The notes under the pieces were generated by a model, which saw only the letters and a list, made by a program, of their open reading frames with translations, searched no databases and was not told the DNA's origin. The position numbers and the translations under genes are program-made. A stretch of 64,000 bases of DNA from Wenzhouxiangella sp. XN79A (GTDB lineage Bacteria; Pseudomonadota; Gammaproteobacteria; Xanthomonadales; Wenzhouxiangellaceae): assembly GCF_012272825.1 (NCBI RefSeq), contig NZ_JAAWWS010000156.1, forward strand, positions 70,732 to 134,731, read 5' to 3'. Position 1 is the first letter of the stretch. Every line of letters starts with the position of its first letter. Shown piece by piece: positions 1-9,763 of the stretch.

Positions 1-2341
1 GGTCGCTGGCCACGCGCAGATTGCCGCTGCCCTGGCTGCCGGCGCCGCCGCCGAGCACTTCGACGGCCAGCGGCACGGTGCCGGAGACCCGGTCCAGCCA
101 GCCGGTCAGCGTCTGCGGATCGAGCCCGAAGGCGTCGTCGGGCAGCGCGCGGTCCAGCGGCCAGCGTCCGGCAAGATGCAGCGCGAAGCGCGGCGCGAAG
201 TCGGCGCGAACATCCAGCGACAACGGCGTCCCGTCGCGCTCGACCTCGAGCCGGGCCGGGCCGAAGCCCGCGCGCTGGAAGCCGATCGCACCGCGGATCG
301 CGTCCAGCCGGTAGCGCGGCGTGTTCCAGTCCAGCGCCGCACCGTTGAAGCGGACCGCACCGGCCAGCCGCCAGTCGCGCAGTCCGCGCATCGGCAGCCA
401 GACCGCGGCCTCGGCCGAGGCCGGGCCGGACCAGCGACCGGCGTCCAGCGCCTCGCGGGCGCCGGCCAGCGGCAGCGCCCGGGTCAGTCGGGCCAGGTCG
501 GCCGCACCCGCGCCCGGTGCGCTGGCCAGGTCCAGTTCGATTTCGGCGCTGGGCAGGTGGGCGATCCGGACCGTCGGGGCCCGCAGCGCCACGCCGGCCA
601 CGCGCCCGGCCTCGACCGCGCCGTCCATCGACGGGCCGAGAAACTCCAGCCGCCCGTGCAGGTCTTCGCCGCGCGGCCAGCCGCGCGCATAGTCCAGGGT
701 CAGGCCCTCGAACCGGATCCGGCTGTTCAATGCGCCTTCCGCCATCGATCGCTTCCAGGTGGTCGGGTCGCCGAACAGCGTGGTTCGGGCCTCGACCCGC
801 TCGACCGCGATCAGCGCGCGGGCCAGCCAGCGGCGCACGTCGGCCGGCAGCCCCTTCAGCGGCAGCCAGCGCTGCGGCCGCTCGGCGGCAAGGCGTGGGG
901 TGTCGACCAGCAGGTCCAGCATCACGCCGGAGGTCCAGGACGGATCGGTCAGCACCCCGCCATCGACCCGCAGGACCCGCTCGGCATCGGCAATTTCGAG
1001 CCCGTCGAATTCGATCCGACCCGGCCGCCAGCCCAGCGCGCCGTCGCTGCGATCGAAACGGACCGGCTCCGGGAACAGCGTCGGCCAGTCGAGCGCGAGC
1101 GCGCCCGACGGCTGCAGGCGCAGCGCGTCGCCGGCGAGGCCGAAATCCAGTTCGTCGAGCTCGAGATCCAGCGATTGCGCTTCGAAGCCGGCCCGCAGCG
1201 CGCGGATCCGGCCCCGGGCGGCATGCGGCCGGCCCTCGGCGCCGGCGCCGAACGCGAAGTCGTGCAGCGTCCCGCCCAGCGCGCTCGGCACGTCCAGGCC
1301 GCGTCCGCGCCACGGGGCGACCCAGGCGTGCAGGCGGGCCAGGTCGACGAACTCGGCAGCCATTGCGTAATGCGCCCGATCGGTGCCGAGCGCGGCGCGC
1401 GCGACCCAGGCCTCGCCGGTGCCGGGATCGGCAAGCTCGAACCCGATCTCGAATCGCGTGCCCTGCCCGCGCAGCGCCGATTCCAGCCGCGCCCGCTCGA
1501 CCGCCTCGTCGTCGACCCGTCGGACCAGGTCGAGATCGACCAGGCCGTCGAGCCCGTCGCGGGCGGTCCAGTCGATCCAGCCTTCGCCGGCCAGGACCAG
1601 GCCCGTACCGGCCTCCGGGTCGGCATCGATCTGCAATTCCGGGACGCGGGCATGGCCGTTCAGGCCGGTCAACCGGCCGTCGTCGAGGTCCAGCCGCAGC
1701 GCCACCCGGATCGGATCGCCGACCGCGCCGTCCGGACGGGCCAGCAGCTCCAGCGCGAGCCGGTTGCCATCGCGGGCCAGCGCGGCTTCCGGCACGTCCA
1801 GCGCCAGCGCCGGCAGCGCGCGTGGCTCGACCCGGATGCCGACCTCGCGCAGGGTCAGGTCGCCGGCGGTCAGGATCCGTTCCCAACCCCGCTCGATCCG
1901 GCCCTGCTCGAGCTGCCAGCTCCAGCGCCCGTCGGCGGCCTGGATCACGGCCACGTCCAGCCCCAGCGCAGCCAGGCCCAGCGTGTTGCGCGCCGGGCGA
2001 GCCAGGTTGTACAGGCGCAGCTGCAGCCGGGCCTGGTCGAGCTGCAGCAGCGGCGCCTCGGCCGAACCGATCTCCAGCCCGATCAACCGGATTTCCGGCG
2101 ACATGCGCGGCCAGCGCGCGCGCAGCTCGCGGATGCGGACCGGCTGGTCCAGCGCGTCGCTCAGCAGGCGCTCGACCAGCGGGCGCGAGACATCGGCATA
2201 CGGCGCCAGCAGCCGGCCGAGGCTGACCAGCGCCGCCGACACGATGATGATCACCGCCAGCGACTTCCAGAACACCCGCCGCAGCGCACGCAGGCGGCGG
2301 CGGGCCCGATCGCGGCGTTCCGACGAACGCGTCCGGCTCAA
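1..2341 (-). CDS. yhdP: YhdP-like AsmA-family envelope protein (3' end cut off by the window)
   Basis: About 780 residues are visible and the frame is still open at base 1, so the C-terminal part lies outside. The start is read as TTG at 2341, because a GGAGG Shine-Dalgarno (2353-2349) sits 7 bases before it and the next in-frame ATG (2104) falls after the membrane segment. The N-terminus is Arg-rich (about 20 residues), then one hydrophobic helix (SLAVIIIVSAALVSLGRLL), then a long beta-rich stretch full of LDLDDGRL-type segments, typical of DUF3971/AsmA-like proteins. YhdP family members are inner-membrane-anchored and help move phospholipid to the outer membrane; that role is family knowledge. 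It lies directly after rng, 13 bases from its stop, the usual order in this group. Confidence 0.8.
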   Translation of the reverse strand, partial: MSRTRSSERRDRARRRLRALRRVFWKSLAVIIIVSAALVSLGRLLAPYADVSRPLVERLLSDALDQPVRIRELRARWPRMSPEIRLIGLEIGSAEAPLLQLDQARLQLRLYNLARPARNTLGLAALGLDVAVIQAADGRWSWQLEQGRIERGWERILTAGDLTLREVGIRVEPRALPALALDVPEAALARDGNRLALELLARPDGAVGDPIRVALRLDLDDGRLTGLNGHARVPELQIDADPEAGTGLVLAGEGWIDWTARDGLDGLVDLDLVRRVDDEAVERARLESALRGQGTRFEIGFELADPGTGEAWVARAALGTDRAHYAMAAEFVDLARLHAWVAPWRGRGLDVPSALGGTLHDFAFGAGAEGRPHAARGRIRALRAGFEAQSLDLELDELDFGLAGDALRLQPSGALALDWPTLFPEPVRFDRSDGALGWRPGRIEFDGLEIADAERVLRVDGGVLTDPSWTSGVMLDLLVDTPRLAAERPQRWLPLKGLPADVRRWLARALIAVERVEARTTLFGDPTTWKRSMAEGALNSRIRFEGLTLDYARGWPRGEDLHGRLEFLGPSMDGAVEAGRVAGVALRAPTVRIAHLPSAEIELDLASAPGAGAADLARLTRALPLAGAREALDAGRWSGPASAEAAVWLPMRGLRDWRLAGAVRFNGAALDWNTPRYRLDAIRGAIGFQRAGFGPARLEVERDGTPLSLDVRADFAPRFALHLAGRWPLDRALPDDAFGLDPQTLTGWLDRVSGTVPLAVEVLGGGAGSQGSGNLRVASD

Positions 2342-2354
2342 ATCAGCGCCTCCG

Positions 2355-3842
2355 TCACAGCAGCACGACGTCGAATTGCTCCTGGCCGTACTGCTCCTCG
2401 GGCTGGAACCGGATGCTGGTGCCGAGCTGCTCGGTCAGTTCGGCGACGGTCCGGGTGTGGTCCTCGAGGATCTTGTCGACGACCTGGGGGGAGGCCATCA
2501 CCATCAGTCGGCCGGTTTCGAACTGGCGCACCGCGCGCAGGATCTCGCGGAAGATCTCCGAGCAGACGCTGTCGACCGATTTCTGCCAGCCGCGCCCGTT
2601 GCAGTGCGGACAGGGTTCGCACAGGCGGTGCTCCAGGCTTTCGGTGGTTCGCTTGCGTGTCATTTCGACCAGGCCCAGCGGCGAGATCTCCGACACCGAG
2701 GTCCGGGCCGGATCGCGGGCCAGCGCCTGCTGCAGCATGCGCAGCACCTGGCGCTTGTGCTCCTCGTCGGTCATGTCGATGAAATCGACGATGACGATGC
2801 CGCCGAGGTTGCGCAGCCTCAGCTGCCTGGCCAGCGCCTGGGCCGCCTCCATATTGGTCTTGAACACCGTCTCGTCGAAGTTGCGCACGCCGACGTAGCC
2901 GCCGGTGTTGACATCGACGGTGGTCATCGCCTCGGTCTGGTCGATCGTCAGGTGGCCACCGGACTTCAGCGGCACCTCGCGCTTCAGCGCCCGCTCGATC
3001 TCGTCCTCGACGCCGAACAGGTCGAACACCGGGCCGGTGCCGGCGTGGGCGTCGATCCGGTCGGCCCACTCGGCGACGAAGGTGGCCGCGAAGGCCTGCG
3101 CCTGGCGCAGCGTGGTCGGATCGTCGATGCGCACGCGGTCGATGCCGCCGTGCATCAGGTCGCGGATCGCGCGCAGCGGCAGCGACAGGTCCTCGTAGAT
3201 GCAGTCGCCGGGCTTCGGCTGGTCCGACATCCGACGCTCCAGGTCCCGCCACAGCGTGCGCAGGTAGAACAGATCGCGCTCGAGCTCCTCGCGCCCGACG
3301 CCTTCTGCGTTGGTCCGGACGATCAGCCCGGTTTCGTCATCGGCGCCGAGCAGGTCCTCGACCAGCGCGCGCAGGCGCGAGCGCTCCTCTTCGTTGTCGA
3401 TGCGCAGCGAAACGCCGACCGAGCGCACGCCGGGCAGATAGACCAGAAATCGCGACGGCAGGCTCAGCTGGGTGGTCAGCCGCGCGCCCTTCGAGCCCAT
3501 CGGATCCTTGACCACCTGGACCAGCACGTTCTGACCTTCGCGGATCAGCTCGCTGATCGGCGGCACGGTCGATTCGACCAGCTCGTCGTCCAGCGCGGCG
3601 CTGAGCTCCGGGCGCGGCCGGGCGATCTCGCCGGCGTGCAGGAACGCCGTCCGGCTCAGCCCGATGTTGACGAACGCCGCCTGCATGCCCGGCAGCACCC
3701 GCTCGACCTTGCCGAAGTAGATGTTGCCGACGTAGCTGATGTCGTCGGCGCGCTCGAGGTGGACTTCCTGCAGCAGCCCGTTCTCGACCAGCGCGACACG
3801 GCGCTCCGATGGGGTCACGTTGATCAGCAGTTCGTTGCTCAC
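2355..3842 (-). CDS. rng: Ribonuclease G
   Basis: 495 residues, the normal length for RNase G and lacking the long C-terminal scaffold of RNase E. It is a single-strand endonuclease that matures the 16S rRNA 5' end and takes part in mRNA turnover. An S1-like RNA-binding domain occupies about residues 39-128 (VGNIYFGKVERVLPGMQAAF). The catalytic Mg2+ aspartates are in TTVDVNTG (D310) and IVIVDFIDM (D353). The Zn-link cysteines are in CPHCNGRG (C411, C414). It starts at ATG 3842 and sits in an rsfS-rlmH-maf-rng-yhdP run on one strand, the conserved gammaproteobacterial order. About 100 bases separate it from maf. Confidence 0.96.
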   Translation of the reverse strand: MSNELLINVTPSERRVALVENGLLQEVHLERADDISYVGNIYFGKVERVLPGMQAAFVNIGLSRTAFLHAGEIARPRPELSAALDDELVESTVPPISELIREGQNVLVQVVKDPMGSKGARLTTQLSLPSRFLVYLPGVRSVGVSLRIDNEEERSRLRALVEDLLGADDETGLIVRTNAEGVGREELERDLFYLRTLWRDLERRMSDQPKPGDCIYEDLSLPLRAIRDLMHGGIDRVRIDDPTTLRQAQAFAATFVAEWADRIDAHAGTGPVFDLFGVEDEIERALKREVPLKSGGHLTIDQTEAMTTVDVNTGGYVGVRNFDETVFKTNMEAAQALARQLRLRNLGGIVIVDFIDMTDEEHKRQVLRMLQQALARDPARTSVSEISPLGLVEMTRKRTTESLEHRLCEPCPHCNGRGWQKSVDSVCSEIFREILRAVRQFETGRLMVMASPQVVDKILEDHTRTVAELTEQLGTSIRFQPEEQYGQEQFDVVLL

Positions 3843-3944
3843 GGGGTTCGGGCTCGCGCGGGGTGGACGACGGACCGGACCGCCGATGCAGCGCGGACCC
3901 GGCCCGAAAGCATAGCATCCGGGGGGATCTGCACCCCTCCGGGC

Positions 3945-4529
3945 TCAGGCCGGGTCGAAGCCGGCGGCGCGCAGCAGTTCGGCGGTCTCGAACAGCGGCA
4001 GGCCGACCACCCCGGAATGACTGCCGTCGATGGTCCGGATCCAGGCCGCAGGCGCGCCCTGGATGCCGTAGGCGCCGGCCTTGTCCAGCGGGTCGCCGGA
4101 GGCCACGTAGCGGGCCATCCAGCCCTCGTCGAGCGCGGCGAACTCGACCGCGGTGACCGATTCGCGAACATCGATCCGGCCATCGGGGGCGCGCAGTGCC
4201 ACGGCCGAGTGAACGTGATGGGTGCGGCCGGCCAGAGCGCGCAGCATCCGCACGGCGTCCTCTGCGTCGCTCGGCTTGCCGAGTATCGAGCCGTCGAGCA
4301 CCACCGAGGTATCGGCACCGATCGTCCAGGCCGCGAGATCGAGCGCGGCCGCCTTCTCGCGCGCCATCCGCTGCACGTAGTGCGACGGCGATTCACCGTC
4401 GCGGACCGATTCATCGATATCGGCCGGCCGGACCTCGAAGCGCTCGATCAGCACGGCCAGCAGCTCGCGCCGGCGCGGCGAGCCGGAGGCCAGGACCAGG
4501 GTCGGGCTCGATTCCAGCGCGTCGTTCAT
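3945..4529 (-). CDS. maf: Maf family nucleotide pyrophosphatase (YhdE type)
   Basis: 194 residues with the N-terminal Maf signature LASGSPRRRELL (about residues 13-24), the central GADTSVVLDG segment and the DKAGAYGIQG motif near residue 150. Family members hydrolyse dTTP/UTP or modified nucleotides to monophosphates, acting as house-cleaning enzymes and affecting septation. The position between rlmH and rng matches the YhdE subgroup (dTTP/UTP) rather than YceF. Its ATG at 4529 lies just 4 bases after the rlmH stop, so co-transcription is likely. Confidence 0.93.
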   Translation of the reverse strand: MNDALESSPTLVLASGSPRRRELLAVLIERFEVRPADIDESVRDGESPSHYVQRMAREKAAALDLAAWTIGADTSVVLDGSILGKPSDAEDAVRMLRALAGRTHHVHSAVALRAPDGRIDVRESVTAVEFAALDEGWMARYVASGDPLDKAGAYGIQGAPAAWIRTIDGSHSGVVGLPLFETAELLRAAGFDPA

Positions 4530-4533
4530 GGAT

Positions 4534-4992
4534 TCACTTGTGATAGGGGTGACCGGTGGTCACCGTCCAGGCCCGGTAGAGCTGTTCGGCCAGCAGCACC
4601 CGGACGAGCATGTGCGGCAGCGTCAGCGGCCCCAGCGACCAGCGCTGCTCGGCGGCGGCCAGCACGGCGTCATCCAGCCCGTTCGCACCGCCGACCAGCA
4701 GCGCGACCGTCCGGCCGTCCATCTGCCAGTTCTCCAGCCGCTCGGCCACGTCCTCGGTGCGCCACGGCGTGCCGCGGCCATCGAGCGCGATGACGCGGGC
4801 GCCGTCGGGGATCTTCGCCAGCAGCTTTCCGCCCTCGTCGCGGCGCACGTCGGCCGGCGAAGAGCCGCGCCCGGCGTCGAGTTCGACCAGGTCCAGGTCC
4901 AGGTGGGGCGGCAGGCGCTTGCGGTATTCGCCGAAGCCCTCGGCGATCCAGCCGGGCATCTTCCGCCCGATCGCGATCAGGGCCAGCCGCAC
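4534..4992 (-). CDS. rlmH: 23S rRNA (pseudouridine1915-N3)-methyltransferase RlmH
   Basis: 152 residues, the normal size for this SPOUT methyltransferase, which methylates pseudouridine 1915 in helix 69 of 23S rRNA on assembled ribosomes. Seen: the start MRLALIAIGRKMPGW, the LDGRGTPW segment, the SAM-binding knot loop LLVGGANGL (about residues 99-107), and the C-terminal LPHMLVRVLLAEQLYRAW with the terminal HPYHK. It follows rsfS by 10 bases, pairing two ribosome-associated genes as in most gammaproteobacteria. Confidence 0.95.
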   Translation of the reverse strand: MRLALIAIGRKMPGWIAEGFGEYRKRLPPHLDLDLVELDAGRGSSPADVRRDEGGKLLAKIPDGARVIALDGRGTPWRTEDVAERLENWQMDGRTVALLVGGANGLDDAVLAAAEQRWSLGPLTLPHMLVRVLLAEQLYRAWTVTTGHPYHK

Positions 4993-5002
4993 GACGGTCG
5001 GA

Positions 5003-5428
5003 CTACAGCGACTGGGCGGGCGGCGCGGCCGAGCGCTCGCGGGTCGAGGCGTCCCAGAGCTTCTCGAGGTTGTAGAAGGCCCGGGTCTGCGGGAGCATCA
5101 GGTGAACGACCACGTCGGCCAGGTCGACCAGCACCCACTCGCCGCCCTGCTCGCCCTCCACGCCCAGCGGCGGCGGCAGGCCCAGCGACTTCAGCTTCAT
5201 GGTCAGGCGATCGGCCATGGCCTTGACCTGGCGGCTCGAGGTGCCGCTGGCCAGGATCATGTAGTCGGCGAAGGTATTGCGTTCGCGCAGGTCGAACACC
5301 TGGAGGTCCTGCGCCTTGGCGTCTTCCAGCACGGCGACGGCAAGATCGCGCAGGCGCTGGACGGATTCGGCATTGTCGGAGGGGTTCAAGAGGTCGGACC
5401 GTCTCGCTTCATCGAAAGAGGATGCCAT
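5003..5428 (-). CDS. rsfS: Ribosomal silencing factor RsfS
   Basis: 141 residues. RsfS binds L14 (uL14) and blocks subunit joining when nutrients are scarce. The Iojap/RsfS core is clear: LEDAKAQDLQVFDLRERN, FADYMILASGTSSRQVKAMAD, GGEWVLVDLADVVVHLM and AFYNLEKLW. The N-terminus carries about 22 residues more than the usual start near VQRLRDLAV. The annotated ATG (5428) is embedded in a TACAAT hexamer (5432-5427) that resembles a -10 box, so a later start or a leaderless transcript cannot be excluded. It is the first gene of the run towards rlmH, maf and rng. Confidence 0.93.
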   Translation of the reverse strand: MASSFDEARRSDLLNPSDNAESVQRLRDLAVAVLEDAKAQDLQVFDLRERNTFADYMILASGTSSRQVKAMADRLTMKLKSLGLPPPLGVEGEQGGEWVLVDLADVVVHLMLPQTRAFYNLEKLWDASTRERSAAPPAQSL

Positions 5429-5478
5429 TGTACGCCCGTCGACCCCTGCGCGCGACCACCCGCAGAATCGCGTACCGA

Positions 5479-5498
5479 GGCGCCGGAAGGCCGGCGCC
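5479..5498 (-). terminator. GC-rich hairpin after the S8 protease gene
   Basis: A perfect 8-bp inverted repeat, GGCGCCGG and CCGGCGCC with an AAGG loop, sits 30 bases beyond the stop of the minus-strand protease gene. No T-tract follows on that strand, so it is a weak candidate and may simply be a stabilising hairpin. Confidence 0.3.
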
Positions 5499-5527
5499 GC
5501 AGAATGGAAACGACGCGCACTGCCCGG

Positions 5528-8500
5528 TCAGTTCGGGCAGCTGCCGACGTTGGACAGGCGGGTCAGCGTCCGTTCGGTCGCGTAACTGGTGTTGATCGGC
5601 GGACCGATCTCGAACTCGATCGACTCGTTGGCGCTGGTCAGACCGTCGAAGGAGCGCGAGACCGTTCCGACCGGACTGTTCGTGATCGGCCCCTCCTCGC
5701 AGTAGATGCACCAGCCGCGGTACTCGAGCAGCTCGAGCACCTTGACGTCGCCGCCCGGCTCGCTGACACCGAGCACACCGCTGGCCAGCAACCAGCGCGG
5801 CTCGCCGACCGCGTCGAAGTAGTAGCGCACCCAGGCCTCGGTGGTGGCGGTGTAGAGCAGCGTCACGCCGCCTTCGGTCACGCCCTGCGGGAACCAGTGG
5901 CCGAGCAGCTGCTGGGTCTGCCCGTCGATCTCGGGGCAGTTCAGGCCGTGGTCGGGGGTGAAGATCTCCGATCCGTGGTAGCCGTTCAGGCGCCAGTCGA
6001 AGATCAGCTCGGTCTCGCTGAGCGCGGTCAGCTGGATCTCGCCGACCACGTCGACCGTCTGGCGCAGGCCGTTGCTGGTCACCCGGAAGATCGGCTGGCG
6101 GAAGTACGAGCTGTCGGCCTGCGGCGACACGCTGTTGGAGATATAGAACGCAGCCCCGCCGTCCTCGTCGTAGGTGTACCAGGTCACGAAGGCGTTGTTG
6201 CCGGCCACCTGGTACTCGATGCCCTGGTTGATCAGCCGGTCGCGCGGGCTCCACAGGCCGCGCTGGGGCGGGATGCCCTCGTCCTCGGTCACCTCGGCGG
6301 TGACCGTGACCGAGGCCTCGGCGTTGGCGCCGTTGTCCATGACCAGGAAATACAAGCCGGACGGGATGGTGGAGGCAGCGCCCGATGGCGTGACGCTGGC
6401 CGTCCAGATGCCGCCCGACACGCTGCCTGTGGTCACGAACTCGCCCAGCGTCGGCAGCGGCGGCGGCGTGATCGACGGCCCGCCCGGCGGTCCGAAGTTC
6501 GCGTAATCGAATCTGCGGATCTCCAGCGACTCGATCGGCCCGTCCACGGTGATGTCGAGCCGTGTTGCAGTCGGCGGCACGGCGATGCCCGACGTCGCGT
6601 GGACCGTCTGCGGCGGAATGACCAGCGGATAGGCCTGGCCTTCGAACAGCGCCACGCCCTCGGGCTCATTGTCCGCGGTCCGATCCACGGTCACCGGGAT
6701 CACGCCGACATTGGCCGTGAAGTCCGGCGACGAGGCGATGCCGACCGCGCCGATCCAGCGCTCGGTGCGGCGCATCGCCGGCTGGTCCCAGTAGACCGGC
6801 AGCGTCAGCGTTCCCCCCGGGTGCACCGCCGGACCGGATACGACCAGGCTCGGGTCGAGGTCCTCGCTGAGCACCGCGAACTCGAACGGCACGTTGTCGG
6901 TCGCGCCCGGAGAAGACGCCAGCCAGTTCTGGACCACGATCCAGTAGGTGCCCGGCAGGGGCGTCTCGATCTGGCATTTCTCGAGGTCGCTCGGCGTGGT
7001 GGATTCGCAGAGCAGTTCGCTCGGTTCCGGGTTGCCGTCGCCGTCGGCGTCGCGGCCGACGAACAGGTCGATGTCCTGCGAACCGGAAATGAAGGTCTCG
7101 ACGTGCAGCAGCAGCGCATCGGCCGGCACGTCGACCAGCTCGACGGCCACGCCGGGTCCGCCGTCGAACGGATCCTGGTTGGACGTATCCTGCGACAGAC
7201 CGACCACCCGCGATTCGGGCAGCGTCAGCGCGCTGGTTCGGTACAGCGCTTCGGACACCGCGCCGAGCTGTTCGATGACCAGCTCGCCGCGGCCGCGGTT
7301 GGTCTCGGTGGTGTAGTCCTGCTGGCCCGGCAGCACGCCGGCCGAGATGAACGCGCCGACCGGCAGCCGCTGCTGGCTCCAGACATCCCCGCCCGAGGTC
7401 AGCACGACCGCGCCGCTGGCCCAGGTACCGATCTCGGTGTCGCCCGGCGAGACGGTCACGGTCAGCGTCTGCGACTGGCCCGCGCTGAGCGTGAAGTCCG
7501 ACGGTGACACGTCGATGTCCAGTGGGCCCTCGGTCGTCACGCTCCAGACGCCATCGCCGAGTGCGCGCACGGTCCGGGTGAACACGCAGTTGCCGGCGCA
7601 GCCGTCACTGGCGATGCCCGGCAGGTTCAGCTGGCCGGGATCACCGCCCAGCGAGGGATTGGCGTCCTCGAACTCCTGGATGCTGACCGGCAGGTACAGG
7701 CCGATGTTCGAGGCCCGGTCGACCCGGACCCCACCGGCGCCGCGCTCGATGGTGCTGGCCGGCGAGCCGTCGTCCAGCGTCACGGCCTCGGGGTCGGCGG
7801 TCGTCATCAGCGCAGAAAAGACCTGATCCGGCCCCCAGTCCGGGTGCGAGCGGCGCAGCAACAGCGCGGCTCCGGCCACGTGCGGCGACGACATCGAGGT
7901 GCCGGTCAGGAACGCGATGGAGTTCGTACCGTCCGCGCCGGCGGCGATGATATCGGTGCCCGGCGCGGTAATGTTCGGTTTCATGACGTTCGGTGCGCCG
8001 ATCGACGGCCCGCGCGAACTGCTGGTGTTCAGTCGGCCGCCGAACTCGCCGCTCTCGACGCGCTGGGTACCGGTCAGTCGGCCCTGGTGCGCGCTGCCGC
8101 CGTCGAGCCAGCTGCGGATGCGATCGCCGGCCTCGTCGCCGAGGTGCATCGCCGGCAGGCAGTGGCGATCGCTGTTGACGCTTTCGCCCTCGGCATCGGT
8201 GTTGGCCAGGATCATTCCACCGGCGCCGGCGGCCAGCACGTTGCGGCCCTTTTCGATCCGCCCGTAGGTACCGCGGTCGCAGACCACGATCTCACCGTTG
8301 AAGGTGCCCGGCGCGAACGGATTGGTCGCGCCGCTGTTGTCGGCGCAGGTCGGGCCGAGTTCGGCCGTTCCGGTGCCGCACAAGGCGTTGCCGAAGTCGC
8401 CGGCGTAGACGATCGGGCGGATGTCGGTGCCGCCGGAAATGCCCGGGCCGGTCAGGGCGCCGAGCACGAAATTGCCGCCGGAGGCGTCGAACAGCCGGTT

Positions 8501-9730
8501 GGCGAGCACCCGGTCGTGGGTTGCGTTGGCCACCGCGAAGGCCCACGGCGCGTTGGCCGGCGTGCCGACGGTCCCTTCGCCCGGTCCGGAGTTGCCGGCC
8601 GAAGTGACCGCCACCACCCCGGCGGCACGCAGATTGAGGAAGATTTCCTGCGAGGTCGTGAACGACTGGCCGATGCCGGCCCAGGGGTCGGTCGGCGACC
8701 CGCCGATCGAATAGTTCAGCGCATCGACCTCATCGGTGATCGCCTGCTCCAGCGCCGCGGAGGTGTCGCTGCCGAAGCACACGAACGTGCCTTCGTCCGG
8801 GTCGTCCACGCAGGCCTTGTAGGAAATGATGCTGGCTTCCGGCGCTACGCCGGAGGTCGAGAAGAAGATCGGAATGTCCTCGCCGCCCGAGCCGAAGTTG
8901 AGCGTGAACGACCACGGCAGGCCGGCGGCGGTGCTGGCCACGTGCGACCCGTGCACGTCCGGATCCTTGCCGTCGGTGCCTTCGTCGGTGAAATCCCAGA
9001 CACCGATCAGCTTGTCGTTGCACGGCACGTTCGGCTGATCGCACAGGCCGTAGAACTGCCCGCGCGGATTCTCGATCGTCGGCGTACCGGGCCGCGACGG
9101 GTCGAAGAAGGTCGATTCCCAGTTGATGCCGGTGTCGACCACGCCGATCACGGTGCCCTCGCCCCGGTTCGGCGCAACGATGTCGCCCTGGCCGGTCCAG
9201 TACCGGTCGGCGCCCATCCATTCCGGTCCGTTGTCGGTGAGCGGATAGTGGATGAACTCCGGCTCGACCGAGCGCACGCCCGGCAGCTCGGCCAGCGCGC
9301 GGGCCTCGGCCAGCGTCAGCTCGACGGCGAAGCCGTTGAGCACGTGACGATAGACGTGCTTCGGTTTGATCGCGCGGCCCAGGGTGGCCTCGGCGCGCGT
9401 CAGCAGCTCGGCGCGCGCGCGGTCCAGGTGGGTGACGTAGTCGACCACGGCCGGCACGTCGGTGTCGAGCTTCGGCGCGCCGGTGACTTCGGGCGCGGTC
9501 GGCGCGAAGCGCTTGGCCGTCTTGCGGCCCTGGTCATCGAAGGTGTCGATGGTGCCGCCGCGGAAGGTCGGGGTCGGCGCCGAGTCGAGTCGGACGATGA
9601 AGGTGCCGGCCTCGAGACCCTTGGCGACCTCGGGTCGCAGGTCGCTCTTCGCGCCGGCGACCGTCCCCCCGACGGTCAGCGCGAGCGCGGCGGCAGCAAG
9701 AAGAAGGCTTCGGATTCGAGAATGATTCAT
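5528..9730 (-). CDS. Large secreted subtilisin-like (S8) serine protease
   Basis: 1400 residues from ATG 9730; upstream codons in frame are not protein-like, and a GGAG lies about 12 bases before this ATG. Residues 1-27 form a signal peptide (LLLAAAALALTVGG). Residues about 40-165 resemble an inhibitor I9 propeptide. The S8 catalytic residues are D199 (GVVDTGIN), H260 (HGSHVAST), oxyanion N380 (SAGNSGPG) and S612 (GTSMSSPHVAG). A PA-type insert spans about 430-550. The C-terminal half holds beta-sandwich domains, including a PPC-like region with DADGDGNPEPSE, and a Cys-containing end domain. It is likely an extracellular protein-degrading enzyme matured by propeptide removal. It stands alone, downstream of gorA. 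Confidence 0.93.
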   Translation of the reverse strand: MNHSRIRSLLLAAAALALTVGGTVAGAKSDLRPEVAKGLEAGTFIVRLDSAPTPTFRGGTIDTFDDQGRKTAKRFAPTAPEVTGAPKLDTDVPAVVDYVTHLDRARAELLTRAEATLGRAIKPKHVYRHVLNGFAVELTLAEARALAELPGVRSVEPEFIHYPLTDNGPEWMGADRYWTGQGDIVAPNRGEGTVIGVVDTGINWESTFFDPSRPGTPTIENPRGQFYGLCDQPNVPCNDKLIGVWDFTDEGTDGKDPDVHGSHVASTAAGLPWSFTLNFGSGGEDIPIFFSTSGVAPEASIISYKACVDDPDEGTFVCFGSDTSAALEQAITDEVDALNYSIGGSPTDPWAGIGQSFTTSQEIFLNLRAAGVVAVTSAGNSGPGEGTVGTPANAPWAFAVANATHDRVLANRLFDASGGNFVLGALTGPGISGGTDIRPIVYAGDFGNALCGTGTAELGPTCADNSGATNPFAPGTFNGEIVVCDRGTYGRIEKGRNVLAAGAGGMILANTDAEGESVNSDRHCLPAMHLGDEAGDRIRSWLDGGSAHQGRLTGTQRVESGEFGGRLNTSSSRGPSIGAPNVMKPNITAPGTDIIAAGADGTNSIAFLTGTSMSSPHVAGAALLLRRSHPDWGPDQVFSALMTTADPEAVTLDDGSPASTIERGAGGVRVDRASNIGLYLPVSIQEFEDANPSLGGDPGQLNLPGIASDGCAGNCVFTRTVRALGDGVWSVTTEGPLDIDVSPSDFTLSAGQSQTLTVTVSPGDTEIGTWASGAVVLTSGGDVWSQQRLPVGAFISAGVLPGQQDYTTETNRGRGELVIEQLGAVSEALYRTSALTLPESRVVGLSQDTSNQDPFDGGPGVAVELVDVPADALLLHVETFISGSQDIDLFVGRDADGDGNPEPSELLCESTTPSDLEKCQIETPLPGTYWIVVQNWLASSPGATDNVPFEFAVLSEDLDPSLVVSGPAVHPGGTLTLPVYWDQPAMRRTERWIGAVGIASSPDFTANVGVIPVTVDRTADNEPEGVALFEGQAYPLVIPPQTVHATSGIAVPPTATRLDITVDGPIESLEIRRFDYANFGPPGGPSITPPPLPTLGEFVTTGSVSGGIWTASVTPSGAASTIPSGLYFLVMDNGANAEASVTVTAEVTEDEGIPPQRGLWSPRDRLINQGIEYQVAGNNAFVTWYTYDEDGGAAFYISNSVSPQADSSYFRQPIFRVTSNGLRQTVDVVGEIQLTALSETELIFDWRLNGYHGSEIFTPDHGLNCPEIDGQTQQLLGHWFPQGVTEGGVTLLYTATTEAWVRYYFDAVGEPRWLLASGVLGVSEPGGDVKVLELLEYRGWCIYCEEGPITNSPVGTVSRSFDGLTSANESIEFEIGPPINTSYATERTLTRLSNVGSCPN

Positions 9731-9763
9731 GGATGGATCTGCTCCAGTTGTGATTGCCAACGC

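Noticed and set aside
176..2782. 868-residue plus-strand open frame opposite yhdP and rng
   Set aside because: Composition is repetitive Arg/Gln/Ala/Pro, as in antisense shadows of high-GC genes. The opposite strand carries recognisable yhdP and rng.
4610..7507. 965-residue plus-strand open frame
   Set aside because: It runs antisense through rlmH, rsfS and the S8 protease and shows no domain. It is a shadow.
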